The notes under the pieces were generated by a model. It worked only from the letters and a program-made list of their open reading frames with translations. It was not told where the DNA came from and made no database searches. A stretch of DNA of 41,259 nucleotides from Chloroflexota bacterium (GTDB taxonomy: Bacteria > Chloroflexota > Limnocylindria > QHBO01). The stretch is taken from positions 1 through 41,259 of the forward strand of contig JAICQM010000003.1 in assembly GCA_025937875.1 (NCBI GenBank), in the 5' to 3' direction. This document shows positions 1-7,780 of this stretch, in pieces (the first letter of the stretch is position 1; each line of letters begins with the position of its first letter). Position numbers and translations under genes: made by a program.

Positions 1-1
1 C

Positions 2-661
2 CATGGCATCTCGGTGGCCTGGGCAACGCGGCGCAGCGCGGAGCTCCTCGGCCGCTCGCCGGAAGAGCTGCGCCTCGTCGTCGCGCACCTCGGATCCGGA
101 TGCTCGGTGACCGCCGTCGATGGCGGACGGTCGGTCGACACCTCCATGGGGCTCACGCCGTACGAGGGGCTGATGATGGGCACCCGCTCGGGCTCCATCG
201 ATCCTGGGATCATCCTGCAGCTGCTGGGCGACGGGGTGTCACCTGTGGACCTGGCGGCTGGCCTCGCGCAACGTTCGGGGCTCCTGGCGGTCGGCGGCAG
301 CGCCGACGTGCGCCAGCTCGAGGCCCGTGCGGGGCGTGGCGACGCGCCGGCGCGCATCGCCCTCGCGATGTTCGCGCGTCGTGCCGCCGCGGCCATTGCG
401 GCCACCGCCACCGCCATGCCGCTGCTCGACGCCCTCGCGTTCACCGGCGGCATCGGGGAGGGATCCGCAGCGGTCCGGCGCGACATCGTGCGACGGCTGG
501 GCAGCCTCGGATTCGACGACCGCCTGGGCGCCGCCGAGGGCGACGCCGTGATCGAGACCGGACCACCGGCGGTCCTGGTCGTCCGGGCGCGCGAGGACCG
601 CGTCATCGCGGATGAGGTCGCATCGGTCCTTCGACCTGACCAATCACACCCGGACGCATGA
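2..661 (+). CDS. ackA: Acetate kinase, C-terminal part (5' cut by window edge)
   Basis: Acetate kinase interconverts acetate + ATP and acetyl phosphate + ADP in the cytoplasm. The frame is open to the window edge and begins HGISVA, matching the conserved FHGxS region, so the listed GTG at 14 is internal. Visible family signatures are HLGSGCSVTA, the DTSMGLTPYEGLMMGTRSG block that forms the nucleotide and acetate site, and FTGGIGEGS near the C-terminus. About 219 of the usual ~400 residues are present, so the N-terminal half lies upstream. A small membrane protein and a CoA-transferase follow on the same strand, which suggests an acetate/acetyl-CoA operon. No phosphotransacetylase is visible. 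Confidence 0.93.
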   Translation, partial: HGISVAWATRRSAELLGRSPEELRLVVAHLGSGCSVTAVDGGRSVDTSMGLTPYEGLMMGTRSGSIDPGIILQLLGDGVSPVDLAAGLAQRSGLLAVGGSADVRQLEARAGRGDAPARIALAMFARRAAAAIAATATAMPLLDALAFTGGIGEGSAAVRRDIVRRLGSLGFDDRLGAAEGDAVIETGPPAVLVVRAREDRVIADEVASVLRPDQSHPDA

Positions 662-721
662 CTTCCGGCACTGGCTCATGCGTGCGCCCGTACGGATGGT
701 GGACCCGTACCCGCAGGATTG

Positions 722-1129
722 ATGATGCTCATGAAATGGCTCCTTGGTGCATTCCTGGTGGCGCACGCGTTCATCCACGTCTCCTACCTCACGCCCGCAC
801 CTCCCCGTACGGCCGGTGGTCCGGAGTGGCCATTCGAGCTGACCCGTTCTTGGCTTGTCACCGGCCTGTCCCTGGATCCGGGCATCGTCCGTGCGCTGGG
901 TCTGGCCCTGGTGGCGACGACGGTCGCATTGCTCGTCGGCGCGGGGCTGGCGACCGTGGGATGGCTGCCGGCCGCCTGGTGGACCGGTCTGGCCACCGCC
1001 GGGGCGGTGTCGTCGCTCGTGACCCTGGCCCTCTACTTCCACCCGTGGCTCGTGCTCGGGATCGCGATCGACCTCGTCATCGTCTGGGCCGCGCTCCTGG
1101 CCGCCTGGCAACCCGCCGGCATCCGATGA
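722..1129 (+). CDS. Small four-helix membrane protein, unknown function
   Basis: I do not recognise this 135-residue protein. It is strongly hydrophobic, with about four membrane segments: an N-terminal one starting MKWLLGAFLVAHAFIHVSYL, two near residues 50-80 and 85-108, and one at 112-130. A His pair in helix 1 (AHAFIH) and a PAPPRTAGGPEWPF loop are the only polar marks. Several starts are possible (TTG 719, ATG 722, 725, 731); I prefer the ATGs after the weak GCAGGA. It lies 60 nt after ackA and 33 nt before the CoA-transferase on the same strand, so co-transcription is likely. Codon use matches the neighbours and supports a real gene. Confidence 0.75.
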   Translation: MMLMKWLLGAFLVAHAFIHVSYLTPAPPRTAGGPEWPFELTRSWLVTGLSLDPGIVRALGLALVATTVALLVGAGLATVGWLPAAWWTGLATAGAVSSLVTLALYFHPWLVLGIAIDLVIVWAALLAAWQPAGIR

Positions 1130-1162
1130 GCGACGGGCTTCTCCACGCCGTGCGAGGCTGAC

Positions 1163-2431
1163 TTGCGCATCGTATCGGCCGCCGAAGCCGTGGACGGCAT
1201 CCACTCCGGGGAGCGGGTCTTCGTCCACGGCGGCGCAGCGACCCCCAACGTGCTGCTGGGGGCGCTGGTGGAGCGGGCTGCGGACCTGCGCGACGTCGAG
1301 ATGACGCACTTCCACACCGAGGGCCCGGGGCCGCACCTGGCGCCGGCGATGGCGGGCCACTTCCGCCATCGAGCGCTGTTCATCGGCGCCAACGCCCGCG
1401 AGGCAGTGAACGATGGCCGCGCCGACTACGTACCGGTCTTCCTGTCCGACGTTCCGCAGCTGTTCGCGCGCGTACTGCCGCTCGATGTCGCGCTCATCAA
1501 CGTCTCGCCCCCGGACGAGCATGGCTTCTGCTCGTTGGGCACGTCGGTCGACGCGGCGTTGGCCGCCACGCGGCACGCGAAGCGGGTCATCGCCCAGCTC
1601 AACGCCTCGATGCCGCGCACGCTCGGCGACAGCTTCGTGCACGTCGACCAGATCGCGCTCGCTGTGGAGGTCGACGAGCCGCCCCATGCGCACGAGGCGA
1701 GTCCGATCGGCGAGGTCGAGCGCCTCATCGGGCAGTTCGTCGCGGACCTGGTCCCGGACCGTGCCACGATCCAGATGGGCATCGGGTCGATCCCGGGCGC
1801 AGTGGCGCTCGCGCTGCGCGACAAGCGGGATCTCGGCGTGCACACCGAGCTGTTCACCGACGTTGTGCTCGACCTCGTCGAGGCCGGCGCCGTGACCGGC
1901 GCGGCCAAGGAGATCAACCGGGGCAAGATCGTCACCGCCTTCCTGATGGGGTCGCCGCGCCTGTATCGATTCGTCGACGACAACCCGATGGTCGAGATGC
2001 GGCCGGTCGACTACACCAACGACACCGCCGTCATCCGTCGATTCAGCCGGATGGTGGCCATCAACTCGGCGATCGCCGTCGATTTGACCGGCCAGGTGAG
2101 CGCCGACTCGATCGGTACCCGCTTCTACTCCGGCGTCGGCGGGCAGATGGACTTCATGCGCGGCGCGGCCCTGGCCGCGGAGGGGCGGGCCATCATCGCG
2201 ATGCCCTCGACCGCGGCCGGCGGCCGCATCTCACGCATCACCGCCACCCTGGCCGAGGGCGCCGGAGTGGTGACCAGTCGCGCGCATGTGCGAACGGTCG
2301 TCACCGAGTTCGGCGTGGCCGAATTGTTCGGGCGCAGCGTGCGGGAGCGGGCTGCGGCGCTGACCGCGATCGCCCACCCCGACTTCCGCGACGAGCTGAC
2401 CGACGAGGCCCGCCGCCGCTACCACGTCTGA
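1163..2431 (+). CDS. Acetyl-CoA hydrolase/transferase family protein (4-hydroxybutyrate CoA-transferase-like)
   Basis: Cytoplasmic family I CoA-transferase of 422 residues, the usual length for 4-hydroxybutyrate/acetate CoA-transferases of the Cat2/AbfT type. The N-terminal half carries the VHGGAATPNVLL and NVSPPDEHGFCSLGTSVD motifs. Glu229 in GVHTELFTDVVLDLVEAG is the expected catalytic glutamate that forms the acyl-CoA thioester. The C-terminal half has FYSGVGGQMDFMRGAALAAEGRAIIAMPST, typical of the acetyl-CoA-binding lobe. The start is a TTG at 1163; no closer RBS-linked ATG is seen. With acetate kinase upstream, an acetate-linked CoA transfer route is likely, but the acyl partner (4-hydroxybutyrate, propionate, succinate or other) cannot be fixed from sequence. 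Confidence 0.9.
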   Translation: MRIVSAAEAVDGIHSGERVFVHGGAATPNVLLGALVERAADLRDVEMTHFHTEGPGPHLAPAMAGHFRHRALFIGANAREAVNDGRADYVPVFLSDVPQLFARVLPLDVALINVSPPDEHGFCSLGTSVDAALAATRHAKRVIAQLNASMPRTLGDSFVHVDQIALAVEVDEPPHAHEASPIGEVERLIGQFVADLVPDRATIQMGIGSIPGAVALALRDKRDLGVHTELFTDVVLDLVEAGAVTGAAKEINRGKIVTAFLMGSPRLYRFVDDNPMVEMRPVDYTNDTAVIRRFSRMVAINSAIAVDLTGQVSADSIGTRFYSGVGGQMDFMRGAALAAEGRAIIAMPSTAAGGRISRITATLAEGAGVVTSRAHVRTVVTEFGVAELFGRSVRERAAALTAIAHPDFRDELTDEARRRYHV

Positions 2432-2438
2432 CCGCCGG

Positions 2439-2852
2439 TCAGGCCACCTCGGCCTCGTCGAGGATCACGCGCAGGAGGTCGAGCGGAGTTACGACGCCGA
2501 TCGGCGTGCCGGCGTCATCGGTGACGACGAGGCGATGAATGTGGTCGACGATCATGCGCCGTGCCGCGTCCTCGACCGAGGTCATGGCGCCGATCGCGAT
2601 CGCCGGGCGCGACATGATGTGCCGCACGCGCAGGCGCGGCCAGTTGGCGCTGATGAGCTCGCTGGCGTGCGCGGTCAGCAGATCGGTCTGGCTGACGACG
2701 CCGATGAGCTCGCCGTGGTCCACGACCGGCAGGCCGCTGATGCGGTACGTGCGCAGGAGCGCCTCGGCCTCGGCGACGGGCGCGTCGGGCGCGACCGTCA
2801 CCGGATCGATGGACATGAGGTTGCCGACGCGGAGCGAGACGGTCGTGGACAT
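2439..2852 (-). CDS. CBS domain-pair protein
   Basis: 137-residue cytoplasmic protein made of two CBS motifs (roughly residues 7-60 and 72-130), a Bateman module that usually binds adenosyl ligands and acts as an energy or redox sensor. Visible are [43 protein letters not shown], then [13 protein letters not shown] and [23 protein letters not shown]. The ORF track starts 54 codons earlier, but a GGAGG 7 nt before ATG 2852 and the start of homology at [13 protein letters not shown] fix the start here. No other domain is attached, so it probably acts on a partner or as a ligand reservoir. It converges tightly with the CoA-transferase and diverges from the SDR gene. Confidence 0.9.
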   Translation of the reverse strand: MSTTVSLRVGNLMSIDPVTVAPDAPVAEAEALLRTYRISGLPVVDHGELIGVVSQTDLLTAHASELISANWPRLRVRHIMSRPAIAIGAMTSVEDAARRMIVDHIHRLVVTDDAGTPIGVVTPLDLLRVILDEAEVA

Positions 2853-3025
2853 CGGTATGCCTCCGTGCGTGGGTCTGGATTGGAGACGACTATCCGTCCG
2901 CGAGCGTGAGGCGACCACGGCCGGAGGTCCCGACCTGGGGGGCGCTTCGGCACGCGTGCCGTTCGCCACCCGCAGGTGGGTCCGGTCGGCACTACCGACC
3001 GCGGCGTCCGCCACCCATGCTGCAG

Positions 3026-3059
3026 TTGAACGATCCGTACCCGCATCTAGATCCGTACC
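3026..3059 (+). promoter_or_regulatory. Probable SDR promoter with a duplicated GATCCGTACC motif
   Basis: TTGAAC (3026-3031) and TAGATC (3048-3053) are separated by 16 nt and resemble a primary sigma-factor promoter about 30-55 nt before the SDR start. The 10-mer GATCCGTACC occurs twice (3032-3041 and 3050-3059), 18 bp apart start to start. One copy lies in the spacer and one overlaps the -10, a placement expected for a repressor site. The rest of the 230-bp divergent gap with the CBS gene shows no other clear motif. Confidence 0.45.
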
Positions 3060-3082
3060 GCAGCTGGGCCAGGAGGTCCGAA

Positions 3083-3838
3083 ATGTCAGACACGCTTGCA
3101 GGCCGCGTCGCCATCGTCACCGGTGGAGCGCGTGGCATCGGCCGTGCCGCGGCGCGGCAGCTCGCCGCCGAGGGCGCGACGGTCGTCGTCGCCGACATCG
3201 TCGACGCCGAGGGCGCCGAGCTCGCCACCGCGCTGTGCGCGGAGCGGTTGAACGCCCACTATCGCCACCTCGACGTGACCAGCGAGGACGAGTGGCGAGC
3301 CGCCATCGAGGAAACGGTGGCCCAGTTCGGGCGCCTCGACATCCTCGTCAACAACGCGGGCATCGGCACCATGGCCGATGTCGAGGCCGAGACCGTTGAG
3401 GGGTGGCAGCGCGTCATCGACATCAACCAGAAGGGAGTCTGGCTGGGGATGCGTGCCGCGATCCCCGAACTGCGGCGGGCCGGCGGCGGCTCGATCGTCA
3501 ATGTCAGCTCGATCTTCGGCGCGGTTGGCGGGTTCGGCGGCTCGGTCGCCTACCACGCCACCAAGGGCGCGGTCCGGCTCATGACGAAGAACGCCGCGAT
3601 CCGCTACGCGACCGAGGGAATCCGCGTCAATTCGATCCACCCCGGATTCATCGACACGCCGCTGGTGGCCGACCTCAAGGGCACCGAAGTGGAGACCATG
3701 ATCATCGACAGCTGCCCCATGGGCCGCTGGGGGCGACCGGAGGAAGTCGGATCGGTCATCGCCTTCCTGGCCGGGCCCGGCGCCACGTTCATGACCGGCT
3801 CCGAGATTTACGTCGACGGGGGCTGGACGGCTCGGTAG
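3083..3838 (+). CDS. SDR family NAD(P)-dependent oxidoreductase
   Basis: Classical short-chain dehydrogenase of 251 residues. TGGARGIG at 13-20 is the Rossmann cofactor loop, with ADIVDAEG after beta-2; the acidic residue there favours NAD(H). NNAG is at 90-93. The likely catalytic tetrad is Asn114 (DINQKGVW), Ser143, Tyr157 and Lys161 (YHATK). The C-terminal FIDTP and [12 protein letters not shown] are typical of the 3-alpha/20-beta-hydroxysteroid and glucose-1-dehydrogenase-like subgroup, so the substrate is probably a secondary alcohol or ketone but cannot be named. AGGAGG 6 nt before ATG 3083 selects this start over the longer ORF. It stands alone on its strand and ends at a bidirectional hairpin. 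Confidence 0.92.
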   Translation: MSDTLAGRVAIVTGGARGIGRAAARQLAAEGATVVVADIVDAEGAELATALCAERLNAHYRHLDVTSEDEWRAAIEETVAQFGRLDILVNNAGIGTMADVEAETVEGWQRVIDINQKGVWLGMRAAIPELRRAGGGSIVNVSSIFGAVGGFGGSVAYHATKGAVRLMTKNAAIRYATEGIRVNSIHPGFIDTPLVADLKGTEVETMIIDSCPMGRWGRPEEVGSVIAFLAGPGATFMTGSEIYVDGGWTAR

Positions 3839-3857
3839 GACCGATGCCGACGTGGTC

Positions 3858-3883
3858 GGCGGCGGGGCGCGATTCCCGCCGCC
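3858..3883. terminator. Bidirectional GC hairpin between convergent genes
   Basis: GGCGGCGGG (3858-3866) and CCCGCCGCC (3875-3883) form a perfect 9-bp stem around an 8-nt loop. It sits in the 60-bp gap between the convergent SDR and DUF2249 genes. There is no T-tract, as is common in such high-GC genomes, so termination efficiency is uncertain. Confidence 0.6.
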
Positions 3884-3898
3884 GGGCATGCCGTGATG

Positions 3899-4387
3899 TC
3901 AGGCGCTGGCGGCCTCCGCCCCGGCGCGACCGATGCGCACACGCCACACCTCCGGCCCCTGCTCGAGGTAGTCCCAGGTGAACTCGCCGGGATGCTCGGC
4001 GGCCAGCTGGTAGTACAACGGCTTGGGGTCGTGGTCGTTGACGAGCTCGAAGGCCGTTCCCGGCACGAGGGCATCGAACGTCTCGAAGATCTCGGCGTGG
4101 CGCTGCGCCGGCGGAAGGCTGCGCACGTCGAGCTGGGTGGCATTGGTCACGGGGAGGGCTCCTTTCGAATGGCTCCGCTCGAGGCGGACGAGATAGTGCA
4201 TCACGCCGTTGATGCGCTGAGCGACGCGTGGCTCGTCGAGGCGAATTGCCACGTAGATGTCGGCCGCGATCTGGTTGGCGAGCCGGGGCCGGCCAGCGTT
4301 GCCCAGCTCGCGCAGCGTCCGGACGAGGCCGGTGGTGAGGTGCTCCACCGGGTCGGCGAGCTCGTCCAGTGACGTGCCGGCACTCAC
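3899..4387 (-). CDS. DUF2249 domain protein with an extra N-terminal helical region
   Basis: 162 residues. The C-terminal part (about 86-155) matches DUF2249: LDVRSLPPAQRHAEIFETFDAL, FELVNDHDPKPLYYQL and a final WDYLEQGPEVWRVRIGR. DUF2249 proteins are small, TusA-like in fold, and often lie beside hemerythrin, NnrS or nitric oxide genes; their biochemical role is not established. The N-terminal ~80 residues are a helical segment I do not recognise. The gene overlaps the upstream hemerythrin gene by 4 nt (ATGA), so the two are translationally coupled. They are transcribed away from the SufR-like regulator operon and probably belong to the same stress response. Confidence 0.85.
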   Translation of the reverse strand: MSAGTSLDELADPVEHLTTGLVRTLRELGNAGRPRLANQIAADIYVAIRLDEPRVAQRINGVMHYLVRLERSHSKGALPVTNATQLDVRSLPPAQRHAEIFETFDALVPGTAFELVNDHDPKPLYYQLAAEHPGEFTWDYLEQGPEVWRVRIGRAGAEAASA

Positions 4388-4839
4388 CCGATGAGCTCGT
4401 GCATGCCGGCCAGCAGCTCAGCCAGCACGACGTCCGGATTGGCCACCAGGGCCGGGATCAACAGGTCGTTCTCCTTGGCGAGGTGCGATTCGAACAGCGC
4501 GCCGATGGCTACCGCACCTGCGGCAAGCCCCAGCGGATCCTGCTCGGCGCGGAAGGCGGCGACCCGGGCGACGAGCCCCTCGTGCTCGGCACTCATGGCA
4601 CGCACCAGCAGCGCCGTCGCGCCGACACTGCCGGCCGGGTAGAGCGTCGCCTCCTCGGCCATTGCGTGGGGCAGGAGGTCGTCCTCCAGGTACGTCAGCA
4701 CGCCACGCGCGGCCTCGCGATGCGGCGCGCCGTCGCGCACGGTGGCCACGAGATTCGCGATCCGCCGGTTCAGCTCGGCCCGCATCTCGGTGTGGTGGGC
4801 GGCGATGGCGGCCGCGGTCTCGGCATCGGTGGGTGGCAT
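4384..4839 (-). CDS. Hemerythrin HHE domain protein
   Basis: 151-residue four-helix protein of the hemerythrin-like HHE family, expected to hold a di-iron centre that binds O2 or NO, or serves in Fe-S repair. Candidate ligands are His15/His16 (AAHHTEM), His58 with Glu62/63 (LLPHAMAEEATLYP), His86 (SAEHEGL), and His119 with Glu123 (ESHLAKENDLLIPAL), the usual His-xxx-Glu spacing. A GGAG 8-11 nt upstream supports ATG 4839. It overlaps the DUF2249 gene and diverges from a SufR-like regulator across a 68-bp gap. Context favours a role in NO or iron/oxygen stress, close to the RIC (YtfE/DnrN) type but without the RIC N-terminal domain. Confidence 0.88.
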   Translation of the reverse strand: MPPTDAETAAAIAAHHTEMRAELNRRIANLVATVRDGAPHREAARGVLTYLEDDLLPHAMAEEATLYPAGSVGATALLVRAMSAEHEGLVARVAAFRAEQDPLGLAAGAVAIGALFESHLAKENDLLIPALVANPDVVLAELLAGMHELIG

Positions 4840-4907
4840 CGAGGTACTCCGACTTCGGGGCGGACGGGTGCTTGATATTTACGGCCATTCCCGTGCAAAA
4901 TGCAAGC
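4840..4907. promoter_or_regulatory. Divergent promoter region of the stress cluster, with possible operator
   Basis: This short AT-richer interval separates the hemerythrin and regulator genes. On the plus strand CAAAAT (4896-4901) lies exactly 6 nt before the regulator ATG, suggesting a leaderless transcript. On the minus strand TTGCAT and TAAATA are 18 nt apart and suit the hemerythrin gene. An imperfect inverted repeat, TTTACGG-N6-CCGTGCAAA (about 4878-4900), lies between and overlaps both promoters, making it a candidate binding site for the adjacent regulator. Confidence 0.5.
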
Positions 4908-5570
4908 ATGACCTCCCACGAGCAGCACCGGGCACTCGCCGGACGCAGCCGTGCGCGACTCCTCGACGTGCTTCGATCCGCCGGCCGGGGGCTGGCCATC
5001 GACGAGCTGTCGGCCGCCGCCGGCCTGCATCCCAACAGCGCCCGCGAGCAGCTCGGTGTCCTGGTCCAGGCCGGACTCGTGGAGCGCGCCAGCGACCGGC
5101 CCACCGGACGCGGACGGCCCCGCCTGCGGTACATGGCCGCGCCGGAGCCCGGCGCTGGTGACGCGGGCGCCTACCGCGACCTGGCGCGTACCCTGGCCGA
5201 GGAGCTCGCCGCAGGCGCCGATCCGGTCGGCGCGGCCGCGCATGCCGGCGAACGCTGGGGCGCGCGCGTGGCCGCGCGGCTCCCCGCCGCGACGTCCGAG
5301 TCGGACGCGGTGCAGCGTCTGGTCGAGGTTCTCGACAACGCCGGCTTCGACCCCGAGCCACCCACGGTTCCCGGCGCGCCGATTGGCCTGCGCCGCTGCC
5401 CGTTCGGGACGCTGGCCCGGGGCCGTGAGCCGGTGATCTGTGGCGTGCACCTGGGACTCATGCGCGGTGTCCTGCGCACCATCCATGCGCCCATCCAGGC
5501 CGCTCGCCTGGACCCCTGGGTGACCCCCGCACGCTGCCTGGCCCATCTCGGTGCGCCGACCGATGCCTGA
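4908..5570 (+). CDS. SufR-like (COG2345) winged-helix regulator with a Cys-rich C-terminus
   Basis: 220-residue transcription factor. Residues ~10-78 form a winged helix (ARLLDVLRSAGRGLAIDELSAAAGLHPNSAREQL, then GRGRPRLRY as wing). The C-terminal domain has Cys164 (RRCPFGTLA), Cys178 and His181 (VICGVHLGL) and Cys210 (ARCLAHL). This is the CPF-x(n)-C-x2-H-x(n)-C pattern of COG2345 proteins; in SufR and relatives such cysteines bind an Fe-S cluster. It is therefore a plausible Fe-S/NO/redox sensor controlling this divergent cluster. ATG 4908 is chosen over the much longer ORF because homology begins here and CAAAAT lies 6 nt upstream. It overlaps the DUF59 gene by 8 nt. Confidence 0.85.
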   Translation: MTSHEQHRALAGRSRARLLDVLRSAGRGLAIDELSAAAGLHPNSAREQLGVLVQAGLVERASDRPTGRGRPRLRYMAAPEPGAGDAGAYRDLARTLAEELAAGADPVGAAAHAGERWGARVAARLPAATSESDAVQRLVEVLDNAGFDPEPPTVPGAPIGLRRCPFGTLARGREPVICGVHLGLMRGVLRTIHAPIQAARLDPWVTPARCLAHLGAPTDA

Positions 5571-5907
5571 CGACCGCGTCACGCTGCCCACGCTGCTCGG
5601 CCCGCACGTCGATGAGGCATCCGTGATGCGCAGCCTGCAGTCGGTCATCGACCCCGAGCTGGGGGTCAACATCGTCGACCTGGGGCTGGTCTACGGTGCG
5701 GATGTGGTCGACGGCGTGGCACGCATCCTCCTCACGACGACGACCCCCGCCTGTCCGTTGGGGCCGTACCTGACCGACCAGATCCGCTGGGCCCTACTGG
5801 CACACGACGGGGTGCTCGATGTCGACGTGGAGGTGACCTACGAGCCCCTCTGGTCGCCGGAGCTGATGAACGACTCGGCCAGGCGACAGCTCGGCTGGCC
5901 CGTCTGA
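5563..5907 (+). CDS. DUF59/MIP18 family metal-sulfur cluster assembly protein
   Basis: 114-residue cytoplasmic protein of the MIP18/PaaD/SufT family. The signatures are VIDPELGVNIVDLGLVYG and TTTTPACPLGPYLTDQI, where Cys64 is the conserved family cysteine, followed by VEVTYEPLWSPELMNDSARRQLGW. Family members help assemble or deliver Fe-S clusters. ATG 5563 overlaps the regulator stop, and the stop overlaps the next start (TGATG), so the operon is tightly coupled. Next to an Fe-S-type regulator and hemerythrin, repair or loading of clusters under nitrosative or oxidative stress is a reasonable inference. A paa-type oxygenase role is unlikely because no paa genes are present. Confidence 0.9.
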   Translation: MPDDRVTLPTLLGPHVDEASVMRSLQSVIDPELGVNIVDLGLVYGADVVDGVARILLTTTTPACPLGPYLTDQIRWALLAHDGVLDVDVEVTYEPLWSPELMNDSARRQLGWPV

Positions 5908-7010
5908 TGGCAGCGTCACGCCTCCCGCTGCTGATGGCGGCCGGGCTGGCGCTGCTCGCCGGCCTCGGCGGCGCCCTCGTGCTGCTGGGCATCGGGATGC
6001 CAGCCGCCACCCGGCGGCTGGGCAGCGATCATGGCGTGCTCATGACGCTGGGCTTCCTGGGCACCCTCATCGCCCTCGAACGCGCGGTGGCGCTCGGTCG
6101 CCGCTGGGCGTACCTTGCGCCGCTGCTGAGCGGGCTGGCCGCCGTCTGGCTCGTGGCAGGCCCGCCGGGCCGAGGTGCCGCCGCGCTCCTCGGCGCCGGG
6201 GCGATTACCTTCGTCGCCATGTACGTCGCATTCCTCCGTGTCGATGGTGCCCTGCATGTGCGCGTGCAGGCGGCGGGCGCACTCGCGTGGCTCGCCGCCG
6301 CGCTGATGCTGCTCGCCGGTGGGGCAACGGCGGCGATCGTGCCCTGGCTGGCCGCGTTCCTGGTCCTCACCATCGCCGGTGAGCGGCTCGAGCTGTCGCG
6401 CCTCGTCCCCCGGAGCCCGGCCGCGCAGACCCAATTCGTGGTCGCGGTCGCGATCTTCGTCGCCGGCGTGGTCCTCACCGTTGCGCTTCCCGACGCCGGG
6501 CGCCGCATCGGCGGCATCGGCCTGCTGGCGATGGCCGCGTGGCTCGCCCGCCACGACGCCGCGCGGCGGACCGTCAGGCTGGGAGGCGTGACCCGCTTCG
6601 TGGCACTCTCGCTGCTGGCCGGCTATGCCTGGCTGGCCGTGGGTGGCGCCGCGTGGCTGGCGGTCGGTGCGACGGCCGGCGGTGCCGGCTATGACACGAT
6701 GCTGCACGCCATATTCCTGGGATTCGTGATGTCGATGGTGTTCGGACACGCGCCGGTCATCCTGCCCGCGGTCCTCCGGTTACCGCTCCCCTTCCACCCG
6801 CGGTTCTACGTGCACCTCGGCCTGCTCCACGCGGGGCTCATGCTGCGGATCGTGGGCGGCGACCTGCTGGGCCTCGAGCCGGCCCGCGTGACCGGTGGCG
6901 TCCTGAACGTGGCTGCCCTGCTGCTGTTCGTGGCGTCCTCCGCCCTCGCCGTGCTGTGGCCGACGACCCGGTTGGGCCTTCCGATGCCGGCTCCGGTGAG
7001 CGACCGATGA
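5907..7010 (+). CDS. NnrS-like polytopic membrane protein
   Basis: 367 residues with about 10-12 hydrophobic segments. Two blocks recall the NnrS family: SDHGVLMTLGFLGTLIALERAVAL in the second helix region, and DTMLHAIFLGFVMSMVFGHAPVILPAVL near residue 270, with further His in FHPRFYVHLGLLHAGLMLR. NnrS proteins are haem- and copper-containing inner-membrane proteins that relieve nitric oxide stress. The match is by motif only and the protein may be a separate clade. Start and stop overlap both neighbours (TGATG and ATGA), so it belongs firmly to the regulator-DUF59-redoxin operon. No nitrite or NO reductase gene is in view. Confidence 0.75.
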   Translation: MAASRLPLLMAAGLALLAGLGGALVLLGIGMPAATRRLGSDHGVLMTLGFLGTLIALERAVALGRRWAYLAPLLSGLAAVWLVAGPPGRGAAALLGAGAITFVAMYVAFLRVDGALHVRVQAAGALAWLAAALMLLAGGATAAIVPWLAAFLVLTIAGERLELSRLVPRSPAAQTQFVVAVAIFVAGVVLTVALPDAGRRIGGIGLLAMAAWLARHDAARRTVRLGGVTRFVALSLLAGYAWLAVGGAAWLAVGATAGGAGYDTMLHAIFLGFVMSMVFGHAPVILPAVLRLPLPFHPRFYVHLGLLHAGLMLRIVGGDLLGLEPARVTGGVLNVAALLLFVASSALAVLWPTTRLGLPMPAPVSDR

Positions 7011-7780
7011 TCGTCATGTACGGCTCGACCACCTGCGAGGACACGGCCATCACCCGCAGCCGGCTCGACGCGCTCGGGGTGCCGTACCAGGAGCGCCTGA
7101 TCGACCGCGATCCCGCTGCGCGCGAGGCGCTCGACACGCTGGCCGGCGGGCGGATCGTCACGCCGACCCTCGACCCTGGTGATGGCGGATCACTCCTCGC
7201 CGAGCCGTCGCTCGAGGAGCTGGGCCGGCGGCTCGTGGCCGGCGGTCACCACGTGGCGCCACCGACCGCGGATGCCGTCGGTGGCGACCTGGCCGCCCGT
7301 CCGATCCCGATCGCCAGCCTGCCCACCGCGGACGGCGAGCCATGGTCGCTGCGCAGGTGGCGTGGCCGGCGCGCCACCGCCCTCTTCCTCGCCCACGACG
7401 CCGCGTGTCTCCCCTGCTGGGGTTACGCCAAGCAGCTGGCCCGGCAGGCTGATGCCCTGGCCGAGGTGGAGGCGGCGCCGGTGGTGGTGGTCGCCGGCGA
7501 GCCGGCGGATGCCGCGACGTGGCGCCACGAGGTGGGCGAGTCGCTGACGCTGCTGGCGGACGCCGACGGCGCCTGGAAGGCGACGCTCGCCGCGTACCTC
7601 GGGTTCGACCCGGCGCGCCCGACGGTGCTCCTCCTCGACCGCTACGGCGCGCCGAGCGGCGTGTCGAGCGCGGAGGAGGCCGGCGGCCTGGTCGACCCCA
7701 GCGAGGCGACGCGCTGGCTGCGCCACCTGGCGCTCGAGTGCCCGGAGTGCACCGAGATCCTGCCATGGGGCGAACCATGA
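7007..7780 (+). CDS. Two-module thiol-redox protein (glutaredoxin-like + redoxin)
   Basis: 257 residues with no signal peptide. Residues 1-80 look like a glutaredoxin/thioredoxin fold with a single active-site Cys10 (MYGSTTCEDTAITRSRL) and VTPTLDPG in the cis-Pro position. Residues ~98-240 look like an AhpC/TSA-type redoxin with C134-LP-C137 in AACLPCWGYAKQL. A third pair, C245-PE-C248, closes the C-terminus (LECPECTEILPW). The ATG overlaps the NnrS-like stop, and its stop overlaps the DUF488 start. A thiol-disulfide or peroxide/nitrosothiol role is inferred from these Cys motifs and the stress context. The exact fusion is one I cannot match to a named family. Confidence 0.75.
   Translation: MIVMYGSTTCEDTAITRSRLDALGVPYQERLIDRDPAAREALDTLAGGRIVTPTLDPGDGGSLLAEPSLEELGRRLVAGGHHVAPPTADAVGGDLAARPIPIASLPTADGEPWSLRRWRGRRATALFLAHDAACLPCWGYAKQLARQADALAEVEAAPVVVVAGEPADAATWRHEVGESLTLLADADGAWKATLAAYLGFDPARPTVLLLDRYGAPSGVSSAEEAGGLVDPSEATRWLRHLALECPECTEILPWGEP

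Noticed and set aside
644-1843. 399-codon minus-strand ORF
   Set aside because: Shadow of the membrane protein and CoA-transferase genes; low-complexity composition.
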